5,585 nt of DNA from Bacteroidales bacterium. Its GTDB lineage: Bacteria; Bacteroidota; Bacteroidia; Bacteroidales; WCHB1-69. Where the stretch lies: NCBI GenBank assembly GCA_024400715.1, contig JAKSMH010000095.1, positions 1 through 5,585 on the forward strand. The letters are read 5' to 3'. Every line of letters starts with the position of its first letter. Position 1 is the stretch's first letter. Positions 1-5,585 of the stretch are shown here, piece by piece. Both the position numbers and the translations under genes were made by a program. The notes beneath the pieces are model-generated. The model was not told where the DNA came from. It did not search any database and worked only from the letters and a program-made list of their open reading frames with translations.

Positions 1-42
1 TCCGATTCCGAATGGCCTAAAATGTTTACCAAACAGCAATAA
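1..42 (+). CDS. Possible C-terminal end of a convergent plus-strand gene (partial)
   Basis: Plus frame 1 is open from the window edge and ends at TAA (40-42). It gives the hydrophilic tail SDSEWPKMFTKQQ, which reads like an ordinary soluble-protein C-terminus. If real, this gene converges on the minus-strand MBOAT gene, whose stop is at 88-90, leaving 45 bp between the two. No family can be assigned from 13 residues. Other readings are open too: plus frame 2 runs to a TAA at 89-91, and a minus-strand ATG at 50 opens a frame running off the edge (MIFYCCLVNILGHSES). The coding frame is therefore a guess. No hairpin followed by a T-run is visible in 43-87. Confidence 0.25.
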   Translation, partial: SDSEWPKMFTKQQ

Positions 43-87
43 AATATCATTTCATTACGATACTGACTTTTCCTCCCAATTTATAAT

Positions 88-1503
88 CTAAAATCTGAAA
101 TAAATAAAGGGATTGAAATCAGTAACTGTCAGTGCGCCAACCGATAATACAAACAAAATGACTACGATGGCCAGCATTATCCAGGTTCTCTTGGCGGTGT
201 AGTGTTCGGCAAAGACAAGGTCTTGGATTTTTTGTCCAAATTTGAAGATGGTTAAGAAGGAAAAGACAATGGCCAACGCAAAAATAAACCAGAAATGAGC
301 GTCTAATGCGATTGATTCGCCTCCATGGAAACTGAATAATGTGCTAAAATAGTCGGCAATAGGAGATACGCCTTCCACGCGGAATAGTACCCAGCCCAGA
401 TTTACCACAAAGAAAGTCAGCAAAATGGAAGGTATGCGACCTATTTTCTTTAAGATGTTGAGCATAAATAATCTGTCCAAAATAATGAAAAATCCGTGAA
501 ATGCTCCCCATAAGATGAAGTTCCAAGCCGCACCGTGCCAAAATCCCGAGCATAAAAATACAATGCCCAAATTGATATAGGTCCTCACTACGGATTTACG
601 ATTGCCTCCCAATGGAATATAGAGGTATTCTTTCATAAAGGCACCTAAGGTAATGTGCCATTTCCGCCAAAAGTCGCTGATGCTGGTGCTGGTATAGGGA
701 TTCATAAAGTTTTCTGGAAAGTGGAAGCCCATCATTAATCCCAAACCGATGGCCATATCCGAATAACCTGAAAAGTCAAAATAGATTTGCATCGTGTAAG
801 CTAACATACCTATCCAGGCCGTAGCCGTTGACATTCCTCCGTATTCTAAAGCAAAAATACTGTCCGCGGCTTGAGCCAACACATTGGCAATCAATACTTT
901 CTTTGACAGTCCGATGACAAAGCGGTAGAATCCGACCACTCTGTTTTCCATTGTCGATTCACGATTCAATATTTCTTCCGCCACAGTATTATATCGCACG
1001 ATAGGTCCTGCTATCAGTTGCGGAAACATCACAATATATAATATGTAGTTGCTGAGTTTGGGACTCGCTTCGGTGGTTTTTCTATATACATCAATGGTAT
1101 AGGTGATGGATTGAAAGGTGAAAAACGAAATGCCTATGGGAAGAGCTACCGCTGCCCAACCTAATTCGGGCCTATGAAACCATCCTAACACGGCATTTAG
1201 GTTTTCCATAAAGAAATTGGCATACTTGAAATACAGCAACATTCCCAACGACAATACAATGGATAACGCACACATCAGTTTTCTTTGAACAGGTTTTTCC
1301 ACCTTGTTCATCCGCTTGACAATGAAGTAGTTCAACACACATTCACCTAAAAGAAACAAAATGAAGTCCGGTGCTCCGTAAGCATAAAAAATAAGCGAGA
1401 AAATAAGTAGCGTGTAGTTCTTAATCTGTTTGGGACTCAGAAAATACGCTATCAAAAAGATAGGAAGGAAGAATAAAAGGAATATATTGCTGCTGAATAC
1501 CAT
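88..1503 (-). CDS. MBOAT-family O-acyltransferase, AlgI/PatA-like
   Basis: A 471-aa polytopic inner-membrane protein of the membrane-bound O-acyltransferase family. AlgI and PatA relatives move acetyl groups from cytoplasmic acyl-CoA across the membrane to a periplasmic SGNH partner. The visible blocks follow the family order: N-terminus MVFSSNIFLLFFLP; SFFTFQSITYTIDVYR (126-141); FPQLIAGPIVRY (160-171); DFSGYSDMAIGLGL (243-256); DFWRKWHITL (277-286); YIPLGGNR (295-302); SGFWHGAAWNFILWG (319-333); GWVLFR (370-375). His323 in 'FWHG' matches the family's essential His (His319 of P. aeruginosa AlgI). About 11-12 hydrophobic segments are apparent, and the protein ends in FIYFRF, as relatives often do. 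Length is normal for the family. The ATG follows the stop of the upstream SGNH gene by 3 bp with no Shine-Dalgarno, implying co-translation. DltB is related, but no dltA or dltC genes are present, so an AlgI/PatA-type role fits better. The stop is TAG, and no terminator is visible after it. Confidence 0.93.
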   Translation of the reverse strand: MVFSSNIFLLFFLPIFLIAYFLSPKQIKNYTLLIFSLIFYAYGAPDFILFLLGECVLNYFIVKRMNKVEKPVQRKLMCALSIVLSLGMLLYFKYANFFMENLNAVLGWFHRPELGWAAVALPIGISFFTFQSITYTIDVYRKTTEASPKLSNYILYIVMFPQLIAGPIVRYNTVAEEILNRESTMENRVVGFYRFVIGLSKKVLIANVLAQAADSIFALEYGGMSTATAWIGMLAYTMQIYFDFSGYSDMAIGLGLMMGFHFPENFMNPYTSTSISDFWRKWHITLGAFMKEYLYIPLGGNRKSVVRTYINLGIVFLCSGFWHGAAWNFILWGAFHGFFIILDRLFMLNILKKIGRIPSILLTFFVVNLGWVLFRVEGVSPIADYFSTLFSFHGGESIALDAHFWFIFALAIVFSFLTIFKFGQKIQDLVFAEHYTAKRTWIMLAIVVILFVLSVGALTVTDFNPFIYFRF

Positions 1504-1506
1504 AAT

Positions 1507-2841
1507 TTATTGATTATTTGTGGGTGAAGATTCTTCTGTTGAAAGAACATATAAGGCGTTTTCCAACAACATTTCTTCAATAGATTTATTTTTTTCTTTG
1601 GCTTGTTCTTTTACGCTTTTAAACCATTTTGGATCATTTTTGATTCGCTGAATGGTATATAGAATATGTTCTTCCGAGAAATTTGAGTTGCGATTTTGCA
1701 ACGCTTGAAAGGCGGTTTCACAAAATCCATAAAGATAGTTGTAGGCGGAAACGGTGGTAAAAATGAATAGCACCAAGTCCGCTTGGCTGATGACTTTGTA
1801 TTTGGCAGGGAAAAATTGTACTTCACCATAATAATTGGGATTTGAAGAATAAATTTCACGATTGTATTTCCAATAATCCACTTGTGAAAAACAATTCCAA
1901 AAACAGGAATTTTGTAAGGCGACAAAATAACTGTCTCCAACCACCAATAGTTTAGGTTTTGCTTTGGAGTTTGTGTCTTTGAGTTCAAAAACAGGATTGG
2001 GTAAAGCTTGTTTTCGTAATGGGAAAAGTAAATTCATTTGGTCCTCCAATTCTTTGTCTGCACCGGTATAGTGCGTGCAAATATTAGAATCGACATAGGT
2101 AATATGGGGCATATTTCTTTGCAAAACATCTTCAATTTTGCGTAAAAGCGTATCAGCCACGTAAGGAATGGTGTGTTGTGCCCAGTGGGTTCCGCCTTTG
2201 GTATATACAGGATACGGACTCTCTTTGGCCATTTTCTTGAAAATGGAGACAAAATCAATATATGGAATTTGATTTTCTTGGGCTAATTGAATGTAATAAT
2301 CTCTAATAGAGAATTTTGTGATCTCTTTTCGGATGTCTTCCGGTAGCAATTCCGGATAAATGTCGGTTTTGGCCGGTGCAAAAACCATTAAAACTTGCGT
2401 GCCGTTTTTACTAAGACTATCCATTAAAAGGAGCGTTTTCTCAATGTTTTTTTCGGCTATGGATTGGGCAGAATCGATGGAGGAAAAATTTTCACGGAAG
2501 TTTTTGCCAGTGGCTTCCTCCGTGTACATTCTCAAAAACAATTCGTGGTTTTTCCCTTCAATGATATTTTCGTTACTGATTTGATGGAAAAAAGAAAAAA
2601 GCATCTGATTGTAACAGCGAATGAAAATTTCTCTGAATCCGCAGTTTTCCTTGGAATATTGTTCAAGGTATTTTTGATAACTTCCGTCTTTAAGATTTTG
2701 AAAATTGAATTCAACCTTGGGATTTTCCGGCGTATATCCTTCCAGCTTGAGAGGAATGATGTGCGTAAACCCTTGAACGAGAATAAGTATCGTCAAACTG
2801 GCAAAAATGATAAATAACACCTTAAAACATTTATTTTTCAT
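1507..2841 (-). CDS. AlgX/AlgJ-like SGNH acyltransferase, membrane-anchored (GDS-type paralogue)
   Basis: A 444-aa protein with an N-terminal hydrophobic segment (about 8-29) and a periplasmic body, resembling AlgX/AlgJ-type O-acetyltransferases that put acetyl groups on extracytoplasmic glycans. Blocks seen: N-terminal motif GFREIFIRCYNQ (68-79); LMVFAPAK (151-158); KGGTHW (215-220, His219); DKELEDQMNL (262-271); VVGDSY (300-305, candidate nucleophile Ser304); ADLVLF (354-359); YGF.E (371-375). AlgX uses a Ser-His-Asp triad with Asp and His in 'DTHW'. Here the Asp position is Gly217, so the acid residue is missing or supplied elsewhere. A charged helical motif (400-433) is shared with the upstream paralogue, and the tail is Ser/Thr/Asn-rich. 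The start codon overlaps the end of that paralogue by 11 bp, and the MBOAT follows after 3 bp, so all three genes are probably co-expressed. Acetyl as the group transferred and the identity of the acceptor are inferences. Confidence 0.85.
   Translation of the reverse strand: MKNKCFKVLFIIFASLTILILVQGFTHIIPLKLEGYTPENPKVEFNFQNLKDGSYQKYLEQYSKENCGFREIFIRCYNQMLFSFFHQISNENIIEGKNHELFLRMYTEEATGKNFRENFSSIDSAQSIAEKNIEKTLLLMDSLSKNGTQVLMVFAPAKTDIYPELLPEDIRKEITKFSIRDYYIQLAQENQIPYIDFVSIFKKMAKESPYPVYTKGGTHWAQHTIPYVADTLLRKIEDVLQRNMPHITYVDSNICTHYTGADKELEDQMNLLFPLRKQALPNPVFELKDTNSKAKPKLLVVGDSYFVALQNSCFWNCFSQVDYWKYNREIYSSNPNYYGEVQFFPAKYKVISQADLVLFIFTTVSAYNYLYGFCETAFQALQNRNSNFSEEHILYTIQRIKNDPKWFKSVKEQAKEKNKSIEEMLLENALYVLSTEESSPTNNQ
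2831..2841 (-). other. 11-bp stop/start overlap between the two SGNH genes
   Basis: On the minus strand the sequence reads ATGAAAAATAA. The ATG (2841-2839) starts the 444-aa gene, and the out-of-frame TAA (2833-2831) ends the 547-aa gene. Upstream of the ATG lies the A-rich stretch CAAAGAAAA rather than a true Shine-Dalgarno. Such an overlap is commonly linked to translational coupling, which would keep the two paralogues at matched levels. That consequence is inferred, not seen. Confidence 0.8.
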
Positions 2842-4474
2842 TTTTCTTTGTTTGAGTAGTGGTGGAAAATTGAGGAAATGTAATCATTTCCTTGTTGATT
2901 TTATCGTTGACAATCCATACGGCATCGTCTCTTACGGCTTGCTTGAGACTGATGGATTTCTTTTTGGCTTTCTTCTTAATTTCATTAAGTAAATCGGGTT
3001 TGTTCCAGATTTCTTGTTCTGTTGCTTTTACCAAACTGTCAATATATTGTTCTCTGCTGCCGTGAAAAACCTCGTTTTTGTGTTGAAGAATATCTTGGAT
3101 ACGAGGATTGCGTGCGGTGGGAAACGGAATCCGCAGTTCTGGAAAAACACTTTCAGGATCGCTATCCATTTGAGTATATACTTCTGAACCAATGTATTGT
3201 GTGCGTTCCTGCATATCGGGAAAGTCTTTGGCATAGCGTTCTAAAGTGGCAGGGTCGTGGCAGATGCTGTCCACATAGAAAGCACGGCGTTGTTCTCGGT
3301 ATTCTTTGCTTAAACATAGATTCTGCAAGGTATTTTCTACGAAGCCGTAACTCGTTTTGTAGGCTTGACAGCCGTCAAGAAAAAATATAACATAATCAGC
3401 TTCCATGACTTTTTTCAGCATATCTATCTCTTCCAACGGATGTTCGATCCTTGCAAAACCATCATAGAAAATATTATGGTAATACTGATGACCAATCCGG
3501 CTGAATAATTTTTCGGTAGGAAGATAATCTTGAATTTGGAATAAATAGGAATTTCCTACGAACAAAACATTGGGCTTTTTCGTTTTGGGGGTACGAATAA
3601 TTTCAATATCTCCTTCTTTGGTGGCAAACTTTTTACCAATAGGGTCGCGTCTAAACAAATTCATAGATTCTTCAATATCTCTTTCAACATTTTGGAAGTG
3701 CTTGGCTTTCCTCCAATTGCTGATTTTGATATGTGCCAATTCATCGCCAGTCAGTCCTTCCATAAAACGCAAGAGTGAATCTACGCCATATACGCAGGAA
3801 AAATTCCAATGTGCTCCCTTTGATGGCATAATGCAGAATGAAGCCGTGTCGCGCATTTGAATGAACCACTCAGTCATATCAATAACCGGGAATCCTGTTT
3901 CCGTCAATCGGCGTACATAGTATTTTCTGGCGTTGATAGTGGTAGTGTCGTATGTTTGTTCTGGAAGATATTCTGGATAGACAAAAGCTTTATCCGGCGC
4001 AATGAACATCAGAAATTCGATGCCGTATTCGTGTAAGATCGCCCTCAACTTGTTCATCATTCGGATTTCCCTTTCGTATTTGTTGTAGGCAATGTCCGTG
4101 TTTTCCTGCCAACGGTACATTTCACGACCGTAGTAGTCATCCACGTGATGTTGGTAAAACAGCCATACGTCTTTACCCACCACAACGTGTTCCACATTTT
4201 CCTTCTTGAAAAAATCCCATAAATATTGATTATAACAGCGAATCGTCCATTCTCGAAAACCGTAGTTCTCGGAAATGTATTTTTCCAGCTGTTTCTGCAT
4301 AAGCCCTTGCCTGTAATTTTCAAAACTGACTTCGGGGGCAGGCACCTCGTCAAACTGTCCAGAAAGTGGCTTTATGTTGAAAATTTTGGTAAAACTTTGA
4401 AAACAGGGAAGGCATAACAACACCATCAAGATGATAAAAATGATTTTGTCGGAAATGCTCTTATTTAATTTCAA
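2831..4474 (-). CDS. AlgX/AlgJ-like SGNH protein with C-terminal extension, membrane-anchored (GNS-type paralogue)
   Basis: A 547-aa protein with a short basic N-terminus, one hydrophobic anchor (about 10-28) and a large periplasmic part. It is paralogous to the next gene. Shared blocks: GFREWTIRCYNQ (72-83); VVGKDVWLF (98-106); LMFIAPDK (155-162); KGAHWN (219-224, His222); ERDIEESMNL (264-273); FVGNSY (305-310, Ser309); ADYVIFF (359-365); YGF.E (376-380). The Asp of the AlgX 'DTHW' motif is Gly220, and the usual GDS is GNS, so activity could be altered or lost. After the SGNH core come about 90 residues absent from the paralogue, then a shared Lys-rich helical motif (489-522). The start appears to be TTG: an in-frame TAA lies three codons upstream, and the first in-frame ATG (residue 17) falls inside the anchor. 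A non-catalytic or acceptor-binding partner of the MBOAT/SGNH pair is an alternative to a second enzyme. Confidence 0.82.
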   Translation of the reverse strand: MKLNKSISDKIIFIILMVLLCLPCFQSFTKIFNIKPLSGQFDEVPAPEVSFENYRQGLMQKQLEKYISENYGFREWTIRCYNQYLWDFFKKENVEHVVVGKDVWLFYQHHVDDYYGREMYRWQENTDIAYNKYEREIRMMNKLRAILHEYGIEFLMFIAPDKAFVYPEYLPEQTYDTTTINARKYYVRRLTETGFPVIDMTEWFIQMRDTASFCIMPSKGAHWNFSCVYGVDSLLRFMEGLTGDELAHIKISNWRKAKHFQNVERDIEESMNLFRRDPIGKKFATKEGDIEIIRTPKTKKPNVLFVGNSYLFQIQDYLPTEKLFSRIGHQYYHNIFYDGFARIEHPLEEIDMLKKVMEADYVIFFLDGCQAYKTSYGFVENTLQNLCLSKEYREQRRAFYVDSICHDPATLERYAKDFPDMQERTQYIGSEVYTQMDSDPESVFPELRIPFPTARNPRIQDILQHKNEVFHGSREQYIDSLVKATEQEIWNKPDLLNEIKKKAKKKSISLKQAVRDDAVWIVNDKINKEMITFPQFSTTTQTKKNEK

Positions 4475-4502
4475 AATATTTTAATTAATAGTTTGTATGT
4501 GT

Positions 4503-4533
4503 CAAAAGTTTATATAAAGGTGCGTTTTAACAA
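4503..4533 (-). promoter_or_regulatory. Candidate Bacteroidota-type promoter for the acylation cassette
   Basis: In the 72-bp gap between speB and the first SGNH gene, the minus strand carries TTG (4533-4531), then 20 nt, then AACTTTTG (4510-4503). This approximates the Bacteroidota primary-sigma consensus (-33 TTTG, about 19-21 nt, -7 TAnnTTTG), missing one base in each element. Transcription would begin near 4498, leaving a leader of about 24 nt that is almost all A/T before the TTG start. No Shine-Dalgarno is present. The region is A/T-rich, so a chance match is possible. Confidence 0.4.
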
Positions 4534-4546
4534 GTATAATAGAGTG

Positions 4547-5398
4547 TTATAGTCTGTTTAATTCAAACAAGCAAATGATTTTATAGACCAATACGGCAGC
4601 CAAAACATCTGAAGATTTGTCGTAGGGCTGGGGACAAAGTTCAACTACATCAAAGCCGACAATTTTCTTGGAGGCGAATAGTTTTTCCAAGAAGGTGATA
4701 AGAGTGTACCACGATAATCCTCCCGGTAGCGGCGTGCCCGTAGATGGCAGAACCGACGGGTCAAGTCCGTCTAAGTCGATTGTAAGGTAAACGTGGTCCG
4801 TCAAACGGTTGATGGCTTGTTCCATCCAATCATTATTGTTATACATCTTGTGGGCATAGAAGATGTTTTCCTTAACGATGTTGTGCATTTCTTCTGTGCA
4901 GACATTGCGAATACCCACTTGAACGACGCGGGCGTAATCTTGTGCCCGACGCATAACACAGGCGTGGTTGTAAATCGAGTCGTGATATTCGTCACGCAGG
5001 TCGGCGTGCGCATCAACTTGCAGAACGGATAAATCCAGGTATTTTTCACTGAAAGCCTTGATGGAACCTACCGAAACCGAGTGTTCACCACCTAAAAGAC
5101 CAATGTGCTTTTGCATGTCAATAAAGTGTTTAACACGTTCATATACCGACTGAACCATCTTGTCGGGGGTGGTGAAATCGTAGGGATGTTTATCGGTGTA
5201 AATGCCTGCCGTATAAGGTTCCATCTCAAATTGAACGTCGTAAAGTTCAATGCTGTCCGATGCGTCGATAATGGCCTGCGGACCTTTGTCGGCCCCTTTG
5301 ATAAAAGTGCTGGTACCGTCGTAGGCGACAGGCATCAGCACATATATTGCATTCTCCAGATGAGCATATTGCTCATCCATATCTAAAAAATATTCCAT
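4547..5398 (-). CDS. speB: Agmatinase-family ureohydrolase (SpeB)
   Basis: A 283-aa cytoplasmic binuclear manganese hydrolase of the arginase/agmatinase superfamily. It probably splits agmatine into putrescine and urea in the SpeA-SpeB polyamine route. All metal-binding blocks are present: LGGEHS (102-107, His106), DAHAD (129-133, Asp129/His131/Asp133) and TIDLDGLDP (206-214, Asp208/Asp210). His145 in 'YNHACVMRR' corresponds to the arginase His141 loop, and Glu253 in 'GFDVVE' to the guanidinium-contacting Glu277. PSTGTPLPGG (218-227) is the typical agmatinase loop. The N-terminal YDGTSTFIKGADKGP (26-40) matches the SpeB opening, so the ATG at 5398 fits. Length is slightly short but complete. 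The gene begins 13 bp after the preceding gene's stop and may share its transcript. Guanidinobutyrase or another guanidino-acid hydrolase cannot be excluded, since sequence motifs alone do not fix the substrate in this family. Confidence 0.92.
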   Translation of the reverse strand: MEYFLDMDEQYAHLENAIYVLMPVAYDGTSTFIKGADKGPQAIIDASDSIELYDVQFEMEPYTAGIYTDKHPYDFTTPDKMVQSVYERVKHFIDMQKHIGLLGGEHSVSVGSIKAFSEKYLDLSVLQVDAHADLRDEYHDSIYNHACVMRRAQDYARVVQVGIRNVCTEEMHNIVKENIFYAHKMYNNNDWMEQAINRLTDHVYLTIDLDGLDPSVLPSTGTPLPGGLSWYTLITFLEKLFASKKIVGFDVVELCPQPYDKSSDVLAAVLVYKIICLFELNRL

Positions 5399-5411
5399 AA
5401 TGGAAAGTATT

Positions 5412-5585
5412 TTATTGAATATCTTTTACCAAACGAACCGAACGCCCATAATAACGCGGACTATTTAAGTCAGCGGGATCCATAGATTGGCTATCAAAAT
5501 ACATAGCGTAGGCACACCAGTCGAACAAAAGGTAGCTGACATCTTCAGTAATGCAGTTGATAGTCCAATAGCGACCAACTTCACC
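5412..5585 (-). CDS. C-terminal part of a FISUMP-like surface (lipo)protein, 5' end outside window
   Basis: Minus-strand frame open from the window edge to TAA (5414-5412), giving 57 residues. It begins GEVGRYWTIN, continues through AYAMYFDSQSMDP and ends RYYGRSVRLVKDIQ. The layout 'G.YW ... AY.MYFDS ... RYYGRSVRLVKD' is the terminal block of the Fibrobacter succinogenes major paralogous (FISUMP)-type domain. In Bacteroidota this domain caps many secreted or outer-membrane lipoproteins. The usual 'YWSST' is 'YWTIN' here, and the block contains two Cys residues. The function of these proteins is largely unknown, and signal peptide, lipobox and domain count lie outside the window. Because speB starts 13 bp downstream, the two may be co-transcribed. 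No role for this protein in polyamine or acylation chemistry can be claimed. Confidence 0.75.
   Translation of the reverse strand, partial: GEVGRYWTINCITEDVSYLLFDWCAYAMYFDSQSMDPADLNSPRYYGRSVRLVKDIQ

Noticed and set aside
1611..1988. 125-codon minus-strand open frame inside the 444-aa SGNH gene
   Set aside because: It is an out-of-frame reading of the same strand, whereas the main frame carries the GDSY and YGF.E motifs across this region.
1589..2600. Homopolymer runs (T7 at 1589-1595 and 2447-2453; A6GA6 near 2585-2597) considered as phase-variation tracts
   Set aside because: They are no longer than expected in A/T-rich Lys/Phe codons, the reading frame is intact through them, and no longer repeat unit is present.
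2464..2817. 117-codon plus-strand open frame opposite the 444-aa SGNH gene
   Set aside because: It is the complementary-strand shadow of a well-supported coding region, with no family features of its own.
3022..3390. 122-codon plus-strand open frame opposite the 547-aa SGNH gene
   Set aside because: It lies wholly antisense to a gene with strong family motifs. Its translation is rich in Cys and Arg with no recognisable domain, and it has no leader or promoter of its own.
88..4474. Identification of the cassette as a true alginate acetylation (algIJF) locus or a dlt operon
   Set aside because: No algF, alginate polymerase or export genes and no dltA/dltC are present. Only the MBOAT plus SGNH logic is shared, so the specific pathway names are not justified.
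4535..4551. Small inverted repeat TATAA...TTATA just after speB, considered as a terminator
   Set aside because: Only a 5-bp all-A/T stem with a 7-nt loop and no following T-run on the transcribed strand, too weak for an intrinsic terminator.
5401..5433. TTTG, 20 nt, TACTTTCC on the minus strand just before speB, considered as a speB promoter
   Set aside because: The -7 element lacks the final TG and ends 3 nt before the ATG, so the transcript would be essentially leaderless; co-transcription with the preceding gene is simpler.

Overview
The window comes from a Bacteroidota genome, most likely a member of the Bacteroidales. Three things point there. The partial protein at the right edge ends in the 'YYGRSVRLVKD' signature of FISUMP-like surface lipoproteins. 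Gene starts lack Shine-Dalgarno sequences and sit in A/T-rich leaders. One intergenic stretch carries a plausible Bacteroidota-type promoter (TTG, 20 nt, AAcTTTTG). The genus cannot be told from this sequence.

Nearly everything is on the minus strand, so the transcription order runs from high to low coordinates: (1) the last 57 codons of a FISUMP-like surface protein (5585-5412); (2) an agmatinase-family ureohydrolase, speB (5398-4547), only 13 bp downstream; (3) a 72-bp A/T-rich gap with a candidate promoter; (4) a 547-aa membrane-anchored AlgX/AlgJ-like SGNH protein (4474-2831), which seems to start at TTG; (5) a 444-aa paralogue of it (2841-1507), overlapping by 11 bp; (6) a 471-aa AlgI/PatA-type MBOAT acyltransferase (1503-88), 3 bp further on. 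At the left edge, 13 codons of a possible plus-strand gene end at base 42, which would make the MBOAT the last gene of its unit. No RNA genes, CRISPR arrays, insertion sequences or convincing intrinsic terminators were seen.

Genes 4 to 6 look like one compact cell-envelope O-acylation cassette. By analogy with AlgI/AlgJ/AlgX and PatA/PatB, the MBOAT would carry an acyl (probably acetyl) group from cytoplasmic acyl-CoA across the inner membrane. The two anchored periplasmic SGNH proteins would place it on a glycan. The acceptor is unknown, because no glycosyltransferase, polymerase or export gene is present in the window.

The most interesting feature is the paired, diverged SGNH partners. Both keep the active-site His and Ser but lack the Asp of the AlgX 'DxH' motif. 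One has GDS and the other GNS at the serine block, with the opposite pattern at a 'P-D/A-K' motif. They also share a C-terminal 34-residue helical motif that aligns without gaps but is displaced by about 90 extra residues in the longer protein. The polyamine gene speB next door is probably a metabolic neighbour rather than part of the cassette.
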